Origin: Cristatella mucedo
Taxonomy: Eukaryota > Bryozoa > Phylactolaemata > Cristatellidae
Assembly (NCBI GenBank): GCA_009760855.2
Contig: WPIO01000001.1
Location: 479,001 to 543,000, forward strand
DNA: 64,000 nucleotides
Direction: 5' to 3'
Within the stretch, counting starts at the first letter, position 1. Each line of letters starts with the position of its first letter. Position numbers and translations under genes: made by a program. Below the pieces are notes generated by a model. It was given only the letters and a program-made list of their open reading frames with translations, was not told the origin of the DNA and searched no databases. Positions 14,263 to 26,076 of this stretch are shown piece after piece.

Positions 14263-14944
14263 GCAAGATATGCTGGATGATGGACGTCTCTTCAAAAATG
14301 TCCAGTTTACTCTGCAATGGGTAACCAGCCGTAAGACCTTTGAGAGACAGTTGACACTGCCAGGCTGGGTTCTCATTTCAAAACGAGCTCTTAACTGGCT
14401 TAAACCATGCTCAAGCATAAACACGGTCCGTGTTTGGTTGGAGAATTTATTCTGGAAGTAATTAACTTAAGAAGTTGAACCTTACAACATACCTGTAAAA
14501 GACAGTAAACACTGCCTGGCTGGGTTCTCACCTCTAATCGAGCTCTTCTCAGAGCTTTACACCATGCATGACCAAGCAACAAGCAAGGTCCGTTTTTAGG
14601 ATTGAGAATGTTTTCTGGAAATGATTAACTTAACAAGTTGAAGCTTACAAAAAAGAAAGGTTTCTAGAAGTACCATGAGGTACAAGCACTTCTTCCATAA
14701 GAAAGCTAATTATGCAAAAACCTACCTTTACTTTCGACTATCGAAAGCACCTTGCTTAGGTTTCAGCAACTCTGTTGACAGTTTTATGCATTCAGCCTGC
14801 ACCCATGAACATTCGACGAACGATGCTTAGAGCAAGCTTAAATCTGTATCTGTATAGCTTAGCCGTTGTGATTAATTGTATACTACAGCAATACTATACC
14901 AGCCAGTAGATTTTTAATGAAAATCAACACATCGACTGTACGAT

Positions 14945-15060
14945 CTGCCGCGATTCCACAGTAGGTAGGGCAGTTTCTGGACCGATGTTGTGGGTTCGAG
15001 TCCTGAGGTGCCGCACCTTTGTTGCTACTGCTAGCGGTGGTGATTTATTTTTGCGTACTT
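14945..15060 (+). mobile_element. tRNA-like SINE remnant in G unit 1
   Basis: TTCCACAGTAGG (decayed A box) is followed by a perfect B box, GGTTCGAGTCC, near 14,994-15,004. A GGTGCC...TTTGTTGCTACTG body comes next. The same segment recurs once in each complete G unit. Confidence 0.6.
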
Positions 15061-17929
15061 TGCCGCTATAGAAATGGGGACAATTTAATCAGCAAGTATG
15101 TTGTTGCTCGACATATCATGAAGTGATGCCTCATACACTATCACGTTGGTGTCAGTCCTACCAAACGGTAAGGCCAGTGTTTTTGATGCACGTAGTCTAT
15201 GTCAAGAAGTCAATACAATTTTTAACCTTCTTTGGCAAACGTTTTGTTAAGGGCAAGTAATGGAAGTTGTTAAATCTTCATGACTTCATGAATTTAATGC
15301 AGATTCAAAATAAAAGTCAGGCTTAGTATTTGGCTCAGTGCCTAATTACTTTGAAAAGTATCTAGATTATCCAACTACCTGCATTTTCTAACAGCGAATA
15401 GCTTATAATCTCAACGTGATGATTTGTACAAGCCTACGGCCTAATGACCGGGTTTCTGTAGTAGGCATTTTTACCGTGCTTACTATGATATCGGTAGCTA
15501 CAGGTAATAAAAGTTCATAAGAGCTCACTTCATAGCATCGATACTCGTAATCAAAATCTGATTACAGACAATATCCTGTAAGAAAAAAGCGGTAAGGATT
15601 TTAGCATCAGGTTCTTTATTTGTGTCCTGAAAATACTGTATCTGTTGGAATTTTCTCAATAACCCAATGAAATAACGCTGCTATAATTAAGCAATAGACA
15701 ATCTAGGCTTCATGCTTAACCACTTCAGTGAAGGCAAGCGAAAAACCAAACACTTGAAAATCGTTTTGTAACACATATTGGTCAATCTTGGAAAGACTAC
15801 CAACTATGTCATAGTTTCCCTCGTTAATTTTTGATATCATATCCAAAGTAAATTGGAACCTCGATTTCTACAAGAAGCACAGCAGGGAACGGAAGCGGCT
15901 CACGTTTTATGGTGGACAAACAGTGTTATATGTTAGCGGCCAGAAAAGCCTAGTGAAGGTTTTCCTGGCTCAGCAGTACGTTGCTTAATTGTTCTACAAA
16001 AAAGTTATAAATGTACGGCACACAGAACAACTATGCACCAAAAGATATTGCCTTTATTAGGTACTTTCATATCTATTCTATAAGTATTATTAGGTAAACG
16101 ATGCCGATCTTTCTGAAAATCCCCATTTGACGCTACGTTAAATAACCAGACATGTAATGTGGCCACGAGAAAAAGCACTGATGGGTTGGGGCCTCATCGA
16201 TAGGAAGAAGGTATTGAGAGGCCTCGGCCGTGATCACAAAAATGGTGCATTTATGTACAGGACATGTTATATACAAATGGAAAAGAGATAGCTCCTCAGA
16301 GCCTCTCTGTCGTTCCTCTTCATCCGCCTCTCATACGAAAAACTCTAAGACCATGAGAGACTGATGAAAAAACGCAAACTGATTCCTGCATATACGATGT
16401 AGTCAGTCCAGGTTTGTTTCACGCTTCTCACAAATGCAATTGTCGTCTATAATTGTTGTTAATAGGCAATTGCTTCAGCGTAAGTAATGCTTAAGAAAAC
16501 GTTTCATAGGTTTTTGTCACCACACAACATTTATTTCGTTTTTAATTACTCATTTGAACCGGCATTTTACAAATTTCCAAAGCCTAACCCTAATTGACAC
16601 ACTTTCAGAAATGCTTGCAAGAGTCTCATGGCTTGTTCGGATAGGCGTTTATTATTGTCGTTATCTAAAACACATACCTAACTAACAGCGATACTGCATT
16701 ATCTAACGGCGAATAGCTTGTCATCTCGTCATTTTCCGTGTTTAGTCAGTCAATACGATGCCTAAGTAGAAAACTTCTTTCCTTGACATCTGGCGCACAA
16801 CAATATGTGCATGACTCTAGTTTCTTAATGTGCAAACGAGCTCACATTAGACACTTCCAAACAATCACTCCGAATCCACCGTGTTCGTTGTCAGTGTCCT
16901 GTTAAACGCTCATCGGATATTTACATTAATCTCTGCTTGCTGAATTGGTAGAAGTACATTATAACGAAGCATTTTCTCCATCATCTACTGCAGTCACGTT
17001 AATAACCTGAACTAGTAGATAATATAGGCTTCATGCTCAACCAAAATACTTGAAATTCATATACAAGAATAACCAATGGGAATCAGTTTTCTAAGTCATA
17101 GTGGTTCGTATCAACGCACCATCATGCGACATCATACTTGCACTCTTATTAATGTAAAATATTGCCAGGTGCACATTGAAACCTTGATTTGCACAATCAG
17201 CACTGCAGATAAACGGAAGTGGCTTACGCTTTTGGCCACTGACTAACGTATTTAGTCAGCCGGATGGGCCAGCGGAACTTTTGTCGCGCTCAGCAGTACA
17301 TTACAGGAATTATCTGTGGGAGGTAGTAACTCTATATTGCCTGTAACAGCCAGGCACAGAAGAATGGCGGCTTTAATTCGCACTTAAGTATATATCATAT
17401 TAGCATAGTTGCTGGAGGATGGACGTCTAACCAAAAATCACCAGTTTACTCTGCAATAAGTAACCAGCCGTAATACCTATGACAGAGAGTAAACACTGCC
17501 TGGCTCATTTCTCATGTCAAAACGAGCTCTTCTCAGTGGCTTACACCATGATCAAGCAATAAACAAGGTCCATTTCAAGGTTTGAGAATTTATTCTGGAA
17601 ATGATGCACTTGAGAAGTTGAAGCTTACAAAAAAGAAAGGTTTATAGAAGTGCTATGAGGTACAAGCTGTTCTTCCATAAGAAAGCTAATAATTTAAAAA
17701 CCTAACTTTTAACTTAGACTATTGAAAGCACCTTGTATAGGTTTCAGTAACTCTATGGACAGTTCTATGCATTGAGCCTGCACCCATGAACATTCGAAGA
17801 ACCATGTTCAGAGCAAGCTTGAATCTGTATCAATATAGCTTAGCCGTTGCGATTACTAGTATATTACAAGAATAATCTATCAGCTACCGGATTTTAAATG
17901 AAACTCACTACATCGAATAAACGGTGTGC

Positions 17930-18050
17930 CACGATTCCACACTAGGTAGAGCAGCTTCTGGACTGATGTTATTGGTTCGAGTCCAGAGGTTCCAATCCTT
18001 TGTTGCTACTTAAAGCGGCGGTGATTTATTTTAACGTACTTTGCCACTAT
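17930..18050 (+). mobile_element. tRNA-like SINE remnant in G unit 2
   Basis: This is the same segment as in unit 1. The B box is intact (GGTTCGAGTCC near 17,975) and the A box is further decayed (TTCCACACTAGG). Confidence 0.55.
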
Positions 18051-20984
18051 TGAAATAGGGACGATTTGATCAGCAAGTATATTGTCACCCGACATAATAT
18101 CATGCAGTGAAGCCCCGTATACTGTCACGTTGGTGTTACTTCTACCAAACGGTTAGGCCAGTATTTTCGATGCGCATAGTCTATGTCAAGAAGTGATTGC
18201 AGTTTTTTGCCTTCTTTAGCGAACGATTTGTTAAGGGAAAGTGAGACAATTTGCTAAATGTTCATGACTCCATAAATTGCATGCAGATTTAAAATAAAAG
18301 TCAGGCTTAGTATTGGGCTCATTGCCTACTCAATTTAAAAAAGTATCTATGTCATCCAATTACCTGCATTTTCCAAACGCAAATAGCTTATCATCTCAAC
18401 TTTATCATTCGTACAAGCTACGGCCCAATGACCGGCTGGCTGTAGTAGACATTTTCACCGTGCTTACTATGACAATGAATGCTACAGGTAATTAAGGTGC
18501 ATAGGAGCTCACTTTAAAGCATCGATATAATTAAACGAAATCTGATTACAGACAATATCCTGTAACGAAAAAGCGTTAAAAATTTTGCATCACGTTCTTT
18601 ATTCGTCGTCCTAAAAGCACTGTATCTGCTTGAATCTTTCAAAAACCCTATTAAACCACAGAGCTATAATGAAGCTATTGACAATCTAGGCTTCACGCCT
18701 AACCAATCTAGTAAAGGCACGCGAAATACCAGACACTCAGAAACTGTTTTGTAACACATATTGGTCGTACTTAGAGAGAGACTACCAACGATGTCATAGT
18801 TTACCTCTTTCTTTTTTGATATCATATCCAAAGTAAATTGGAACCTCGATTTGTACAAGAACCACAGCAGGGAATAGAAGTGGCTTAGGTTTTTCCGTGG
18901 ACGAGTAGTCTTATCTGTTATCGGCCGGAAAAGCCTATTGAAGGTTTTTCCGGCTCAGAAGTACGTTGCTAAATTGTTCCACAAAAAAGTGATAAGTGTA
19001 CGTTACATAGAACGACTATGCACCGAAAAATATTGCCTTTATTTAGTACTTTTATATCTACCCTACTAGCATAATTAGGTAGTCGATGCCGATCTTTGCG
19101 AAAATCACCATTTGACTCTACCTAAAGTAACCAGACATTCAATGTGGCCACGAGAAAAAGCTCAGCTCGGTGGGGCCTCATCGATAGCAACAAGGTATTG
19201 AGAGGCCTTGACCATGATCACAAAAATCGTGCATTTATGTACAGGATATGATATATACAAGAGCAAAAGAGATAGCTCCTCAGAGCCTCTATGTCGTAAC
19301 TCTACATCAGACTCGTATAAGAAAAATGTTACGACCGTAAGAGACAGATGAAAAAACGTAAACTAATTCCTGCATATACAGTGTAGTCAGTCCAGGTTTG
19401 AATCACGCATCTCACAAATGCAATTTCAGCCTATAATTTTTGTCAACAGGTTACGTGTTTTAGTATAAGTAATGCTTAAGAAAACCTTTATTATGTTTTT
19501 GTCACCATGCAACATAAATTTGTTTTCAATTGCACTCTTGAACCGGCATTCTGCGAATTTCCAAAGCCTAACCTTAATTGACACGGTATTTCTGACCTCA
19601 GGCTCATCACGTTTGTCTTTAAGGCCTAGTCTACATTTTAATAAGAATAGACCTGCACAAATTTTAATGTTAGCAGATGATGCTTGCAGAAATTCTTGCA
19701 AGAGTCTCATGGCTCTTTCGGAAAGGCGTTCATTTTTCTCTTTACCTAAAAACATACCTAACTATCAGCGATACTGCATTATCTAACGGCGAATAGCTTG
19801 TCATCTCGTCTTTGTCCGTATTTAGTCAGTCAATCCAATGCCTAAGTAGAAAACTTCTTTTATTGACATCTTGTGCACACCACTATTGCCATTAATCTAC
19901 TTTATTAACGTCCAAACGAGCTCGTGTTAGTCACTTCCAAGCAATCACTCTGAATCCAGCGTGATCAGGTTCAATATCCTATACACCGCTCTTCGGATAT
20001 TGTGACTAGTTTCTGTTTAATGAGGTGGTAAATTGCAGCACATCAAAGCATTTTCTCCATCATCTACTGCAGTCACGGCGATAATTTGAACCTTCCGATA
20101 ATCAAGGTATCGTGCTTTACCAAAATATTTGAAATTCATGCCAAAGATGAAACTACGTGGATCCGTTTTCATAAGCCTAGCAGTTTGTAACAACGAAGCT
20201 ACCTGCGACGTCAAACGCACTCTTCATAACGTAAAATATTGCCATGAGCACATTGAAGCTTCGATTTGCACAACCAGCAGAACAGTCGATGAAAGCGGTT
20301 CGCCTTTTTGGTCACTGACTAACGTTTTAGTCAGCCGGATGGGCCAGCAGAACTTTCAAATCGCTCAGCAGTACCTTACAGGAATTATGTGTAGCAGGTT
20401 GTGACTCTATATTACCTGGAACAGCCAAGCACATACAAACGGCAGCTTAAACTGGTACTTACATAGATATTATAATTGCAGGATATGCTGGAGGATGAAC
20501 GTCTCTACACTAGTCACCAGTGTACTCTGCAATCAGTAACCAGCCGTAATACCTATGCAAGACAGTAAACACTGCCTGGCTGGGTTCTCATCTCTAATCG
20601 AGCTCTTCTCAGAGCCACACACCCTGACCAAGCAATAAACGAGGTCGGTTTTTAGGTTTCAGAATGTATTCCGGAAATAACAAACTTAACAAGTTCAAGC
20701 TTACAAAAAGAAAGGTTTCTACAAATGCTATGAGGTACAAGCTGTTTCTTAATAAGAAACCTATTAATTCAAAAACTTACCTTTACCTTTTACTATCAAA
20801 AGCACCTTGTATAGGTTTCAGCCACTCTATAGACAGTTATGAACATTCGACGAACCATGCTCAGAGCAAGCTTGAATCTGTATAAGTATAGCTTAGCCGT
20901 TTCGATAAATGGTATACTGCAACAATAATCTTCCAGCTACTGGTTTTTTAATGAAACTCAAAACATCGATTCAAATGTGTGCCC

Positions 20985-21105
20985 CGAATCCACACTAGGT
21001 AAGGCAGCTTCCGGACCGATGTTGTGGGTTCAAGTCCTGAGGTGCCGATCCTTTGTTGCTACTGAAAGGGGCGGTGATTAATTTTTTCGTAGTTTGCCGC
21101 TATAG
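20985..21105 (+). mobile_element. tRNA-like SINE remnant in G unit 3
   Basis: Same position within the unit. The B box has become GGTTCAAGTCC, and the body TGCCGATCCTTTGTTGCTACTG is preserved. That body also follows the B box of the younger-looking SINE at 58,560. Confidence 0.55.
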
Positions 21106-22299
21106 AAATAGGGACGATTTAATCAGCAAGTATATTGTCACCCGACATAATATCATGCAGTGAAGCCCCGTATACTGTCGCGTTGGTGTCACTCTTACCA
21201 AACGGTAAGGCCAGTATTTTCGATGCACGTAGCCTACGTCAGGAAGTCAATATAATTTTTCACCATCTTTGGCAAACGATTTGGTAAGGGCAAGTGATGG
21301 AAGTTGTTAGATGTTCATGACTCCGAGAATTTATTGCAGATTTAAAATAAAAGTCAGGCTTAGTATTAGGCTCACTGCCTACTCAATTTAAAAAGTATCT
21401 AGATTATCCCACTACCTGCATTTTCCAACCGCAAATAGGTTATTATCTCAACTTTATTAATCATACAAGCTACGGCCTAATGACCGGATAACTGTAGTAG
21501 ACATTTTCACCGTGCTTACTATGATATTGTTTGCTACAGGTACTTAAAGTGTATAGGAGGTCACGTCATAGCATCGATTTTTTTAAACAAAATCTGATTA
21601 CAGACAATATCCTGTAAGGAAACAGCGTTAAGGATTTCAGCATCACGTTCTTTATTTGTGTCCTGAAAGTAATGTATCTGTTGGAATTTTCTCAATAACC
21701 CGATGAAATCACAGTGCACTAATGAAGCTATAGACAATCTAGGCTTCATGCTTAACCTATCTCGTCCATCCATGCGAAAGACCAGACACTCAGAAACCCT
21801 TTAGTAACACATATTGATCGTTGTTGGAGTGACTACCAACGATGTCATAATTTCCCTCTTTCTTTTTTGATACCCTATCCAAAGTAAATTGGAACCTCGA
21901 TTTGTACAAGAAGTACAGCAGGTGACGGAAGTGGCTTACGTATTATGGTGGACAAGGAATGTTATCCGTTTTCAGCCCGGGACAGCCTGTTGAAGGTCAC
22001 AGTACGTTGCTTAATCGTTCTAGTGAAAAGTAATAAGTGTACGTCAGACAGAAAAACGATGCACCTAAAGATATTGACTTCACTTGGCACTTTCATATCT
22101 ATTCTATTAGTAGAATTAGGTAGACGATGCCGATCTTCGCGAAATTCAGCATTTGACTATACGTCAAATAACCAGGCTTTTAATGTGGCCACAAGAAAAA
22201 ACTCAGATCGCTTTGGGTCCAATCGATAGCGTCAAGGTATTTAGAGGCCTCGACCATCCTGACGAAAATGATGCATTTATGTACAATATATGATACTTG

Positions 22300-23340
22300 G
22301 TAAACGCAAAATTTCAGCTAACAAGTGGTAGCCTTACAAAAGTAGGATTTACCAAACGTGGTATTTCAGTGAGATGATTCTGTGTACTTTTAAGTTTCCA
22401 AAACGTTTAAATGGTTCACTTTTTAATTGCCTCATTGATTGAAACTCTTAGGTAGCACTAATTGAAGCGATAGAGTCCGTCCGTTCCTCCGTCACGATGC
22501 AAGATGGTGCGCTAGCATTGGACGTGGTAAGATGGGGCAGGGCTATCTTTCTTGACCAGTACTACCGGGGGTGACATAAAATAGATACGTATTGTACGCA
22601 TAATATGAGTCAGCGAAGCGACTTTAAAGTTCTGAACTGCTCGTAAATATTAATATTGAAATTCCTTTATAAAACATAAAACATTGGTCAGACGTAACAA
22701 TGGTAATGCTTTCTATCTTTTATAGCAAACGCCTTGTTGTTGCTGTCAAGCCACTCCCTCTGGATGTGGCTGGGAACATCAACAAATAACCCTAATGATG
22801 ATCATCGGTGATGGTCCAGCGGTCGTTTAGCTGCTTCTTCTGATTCTTGCTTCGTGGCAAACAATGGTGCATCACTCTTTACCTTTGCAAACCTCAGCAC
22901 GACAAAGTATTTATGATGCCCCATTTTTGGCTTTGCTAATGTGTTGCCTTATTATTGTAAATATTAGTGTAAATAATGATACAATTATGTCAGAAATGCA
23001 TTAAGACAGCCGAGATTAAGGATAATGACTACAGCCCGTAAGCATTTCACTAGACCTTGACTAACCTGGTAATTGCAAGTAGTTCTTAGACTTCAGATCT
23101 GGGCTTTTTGCAATTGCTGCACTAGTCATACTGCATGTATGCTTTCAATTTACTACCCGAATAAAAGATTCTTCAATTAGTGTAAATTTCAAGCCTTAAA
23201 CTTGCATATTCTTAAGTACACATTCAGGGCTAGCAATAAAAGGTAGACTTGAAATAGATGTTTTAGCAACCAATTTTGATACAAAGCACATAACCTGTTA
23301 AGACCATTATGTAATTAAACATATTAATATTAAACTTAAT
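22300..23340 (+). repeat. Module H, copy 1, noncoding
   Basis: This aligns with 61,370-61,495 and 62,980-63,660, where a LINE has been inserted. Shared landmarks are GATT/GAGTCAGCGAAGCG, GATTCTTGCTTYGTGGCAAAC and TGACTAACCNGGTAATTGCA. I see no gene I can support. Confidence 0.65.
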
Positions 23341-23600
23341 ACAGCTTTATCAGATGATTCAATCTCTTTCTAGACGCTTTAGATTTGATGTGAAGGAAGC
23401 ACGATCGAATGGTTAGTGGTAGCATGCTCAATAAACAACGAGAACAACACGGCTATGGGTGACTTATACAGGGTCAGCATGCAAATACTGTTATTGGCAG
23501 CTTGCACATTTCCAGTAAACATAAGCATATTAGCGACAAGTGCCAGGCACCCACTAAATACTGTGATATTAAGGTGCATTTTACGGTCTTCAAAAGAGAA
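23340..23600 (-). mobile_element. Solo family A LINE 3' end, decayed
   Basis: The reverse complement shows the family A UTR (GCTGACCCTGTGTAAGTC-like) and the GCGTCT/GATTGAATCATCTG tail. It extends to the CCCACTAAAT/GGTGCATTTTA part near the end of the ORF. The start of this copy is shared with 63,660-63,768, so it predates the H duplication. Confidence 0.7.
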
Positions 23601-23894
23601 TCAATTAGCGTTTGAAAAATTGCAGACAAGAAGAATCCACGACGTGACGGAGACTGACCTTCTGCAATGTCAACATGATTGTACTTGAACCATTCAGATG
23701 AGATTTAACGTAGCCAAACCTTCCCCTGTAATTATATATTGGGTTTTCCATCGGCGACCGTAAGGAGAACTAAATGTTTTTGTAAACCTTTCATGAGCCC
23801 CACAATATTAAAATGCACGATAGTTAGCAAACGTATTACGTACAGGGACAGTAACATAAAACTCCGAATCAATGATTTCTATTGACTTGGCAAT

Positions 23895-24119
23895 ATGAGT
23901 GAGGAACTGAAGGATTTTAGTTCTTTCAATTCCATTGAGTCATGGAAGCCAAGAAATCAGTCGGTTATGAGTTTCACACTTTCAGAACTTAGGAAGTCCT
24001 TTCACAGGTTCCCAATAATTAAACGTAGGTTAGAGGAGGAGCTGAACGAATATATTGAGCAGGGGACCTGTTGCAATGATAAGCATCTTGCAGTAGAGAT
24101 CAGATCGGTTTGGTGCTAG
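23895..24119 (+). CDS. Weak 74-residue open frame, unknown
   Basis: An open frame from ATG to TAG encodes a polar, helix-prone peptide with a SELRKSFHRFPIIKRRLEEE segment. It has no recognisable domain, no paralogue in the window, and no visible promoter or poly(A) signal. Composition is a little more protein-like than other short frames here, which is the only reason to list it. It may be chance or an exon fragment. Confidence 0.15.
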   Translation: MSEELKDFSSFNSIESWKPRNQSVMSFTLSELRKSFHRFPIIKRRLEEELNEYIEQGTCCNDKHLAVEIRSVWC

Positions 24120-24799
24120 CAATTGTTCATAGTGATCTTACGTGGTACCATGCTGAAGGGTTCTCACTGCTTGAAATTAAGCGAATGATATATAGTAACC
24201 ACAACAGTGGCGAATTTTAAATTTAACAATGCAATTCGAAAAGCTTTTAGAACTATATAGTTTTCAGAATCTAAACAAAAGAAGGTATACCCAAAGTGAA
24301 AATTAAGAGTGATCATTTGACATTGGCTGTGCCTAATTCAGCAAGTTGAACCCTAAGACCTGTCTCCTTTCTTAGTGACATTTAACATCTGACTTGGATA
24401 GTAAATGTCACTAAAAGTGAGCTGCAATGAATGAGCTCAATAAAAGTGAGTGCCCAGGAGAAATGCTGGTAGTGGAGAGATGAGGGTGGAAGGAACTGCA
24501 ACTAATAAGTTTATACGTTGAAATGATCGGCAGAGATTTTTGATTGGTTAGTAGAAAACGTCGAGGCTGAATACACAGCGCCTAGCCATCGAATACGTAA
24601 CCCGAAAGTTTAGCCGTCGTTGTTCTAAAATTCCCAGGGTTACCTGGAAATACAGTGATTCACTAAATAGCAGTTTGATTACTGATTAGACGGCCAGACT
24701 ATAACTGTCGTGCTTTGACAGAGGATATCCCACTGCTTTTCAAGTGCTCAGGTATGTGCTCTGTGTCGTTGTGTAGAAACCCTGGCATGCTGCTCTTGG

Positions 24800-25035
24800 T
24801 AGTGACAAGCTTTGGTCCGTGAAGCTGTGTTTGCAGGAACAAACCATATTTGCATGCTGGCCCTGTGCATGTCAATTCTGACCTTGTTATGCTTGTTTTT
24901 ATTGAGCGTGCTACAACTAACCATACGACCATGCTTCCTTTACAGCAAATGTAATTTTTCTAGAGAAAGATTTTTTCCCATTCGGCAGTATAACGGATGT
25001 ATAATAATTTTTATCATTATTATTATTAATAGCAG
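24800..25035 (+). mobile_element. Solo family A LINE 3' end, decayed
   Basis: CATATTTGCATGCTGGCCCTGTGCATGTCA matches the family A UTR. It is followed by a degraded AGAGAAAGATT tail motif and an ATTATTATT run. Confidence 0.65.
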
Positions 25036-25439
25036 CTTTGAGGTCCAGTATTTCTTAAACTACAATTTTCAATGATTAGCCACCTGCACTCGGAATCCTT
25101 GCTGATACTTTATTTAGATACCACCTGCCGAACATTTAAACTAGAACAAGTTTATATACAAAGTTCCTGTCTTTTTTAACAATTAACTGAACATATTTCT
25201 TCCAGAAACTCGAGACTTAACTTTTAAGGCAAGGAAGTGAAGTTTCATTCAACGGACTCTATATCAAAGCTGCTTTTTGGTCACGAACAAATGCTTGACA
25301 ATGAGGCTGATACAATTAAGGTATAGCTTGAGTCAGTTACGCCTGTATCTTCTTATAACCCATAACGGTATGGTATCTGCAGCATAACTGGAATAATCTT
25401 AAACAACCCATGGTGTTGTGAACGATGACAAGTTTGGAA

Positions 25440-25830
25440 ATGATGATGATAATAATAATACATTTTATATAGTGCCCTCAAAGAACTCTATTTCTTTCTA
25501 TGCAATTTATCTTTGTTGCAGAGGAAGAAAGATCAGATTGTTGGTAGCATGCTCAATAAACTAAAAGAGTACCACGATTATGGATGACACGCTCGGCGTC
25601 AGCATGCACGTGTGGTTGGTGACAGAAAGCACAGTGTCAGCACGCATAAGCACTTACATGACGAAAAAAGTATATTCACTAAATTCTGTGACACATAGAT
25701 ACATTTGAGAGTCTTTTAAATGTTATTAAGTTAGGAAATATCGTCAAAAAGTCGGGAATGAGTTCCAGGCTTTGAAAGCACGTGAACTTAAGCCTCAGTC
25801 TCTGAAGCATTTGAAATTTAACGATCCAAC
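25440..25830 (-). mobile_element. Solo family A LINE 3' end, decayed
   Basis: It opens with GAT/AAT repeats and the reverse complement of the tail (TAGTGCCCTCAAAGAACTC). It then runs through the UTR (GGTTGGTGACAG...GTCAGCACGCATAAGCAC) to the GAGTTCCAGGCTTTG/GTGAACTTAAG segment that encodes the end of ORF2 in better copies. It lies about 140 bases upstream of the discoidin gene start. Confidence 0.75.
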
Positions 25831-25970
25831 TAAACGTTACGTCATCTAGCCTTGATAATTTTTCATATTTTAGTGCTTGTTACGGTTTGAATGCATGTGT
25901 AGTTTGCTACTCAGACTACAGAGCAAAAGTATGTATTACGATTTTTAGATAGTACCAAAGCTCATAAAGG

Positions 25971-26076
25971 ATGCATATTTCTACCTGGACATCCACACTG
26001 TGCCTTGTTGTGGCACTGTTTGCTTTCCAAGCTGCCGCTCGCCATCTAAAGGGTCGATGCTTCGAGCCACTTATTG
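25971..26076 (+). CDS. Exon 1 of discoidin gene: signal peptide and first domain residues
   Basis: These are 35 codons plus one base, ending ATT-G before GTAAGA. The hydrophobic core is LCLVVALFAF. Mature residues RHLKGR precede CFEPLI, which is how F5/8C domains normally open (Cys, then about three residues, then Leu). The exon is unique within the window. Because it is only 38 codons to a stop, it is easily overlooked. Confidence 0.8.

Larger units (their letters stand above)
13130..22300 (+). repeat. G tandem array, units of about 3 kb
   Basis: Units lie at about 13,130-15,500 (internal deletion), 15,500-18,490, 18,490-21,540 and 21,540-22,300 (partial). Landmark spacing supports this: the CCAAAGTAAATTGGAACCTCG segment recurs near 15,845, 18,830 and 21,880, and the tRNA-like segment near 14,950, 17,930 and 20,985. 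Each unit contains two related halves with shared boxes (CTCGATTTG-ACAA, CAGTACNTTAC, GGCTTCATGCT-AACCA). The array is thus a dimeric higher-order repeat. A further unit lies at 58,860-61,490. No gene is evident apart from the short conserved frame noted among the findings. Confidence 0.85.
23601..25970. other. Intergenic stretch before the discoidin gene, with LINE ends
   Basis: Apart from the weak frame at 23,895 and the two solo LINE ends listed separately, I see no structured feature. No clear TATA box is visible just upstream of 25,971. A five-codon upstream reading frame (25,931-25,948) precedes the start codon. Confidence 0.4.

Noticed and set aside
14950-15010. Possible functional tRNA genes at the B-box segments
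   Set aside because: No acceptor-stem pairing or intact anticodon arm is visible, and the segments recur with the repeats, so they are SINE relics.
22728-22840. Cysteine-rich frame (PCCCCQATPSGCGW) after a TTTATAG acceptor-like site in module H
   Set aside because: The paralogue at 63.05 kb does not keep the cysteine spacing or the frame.
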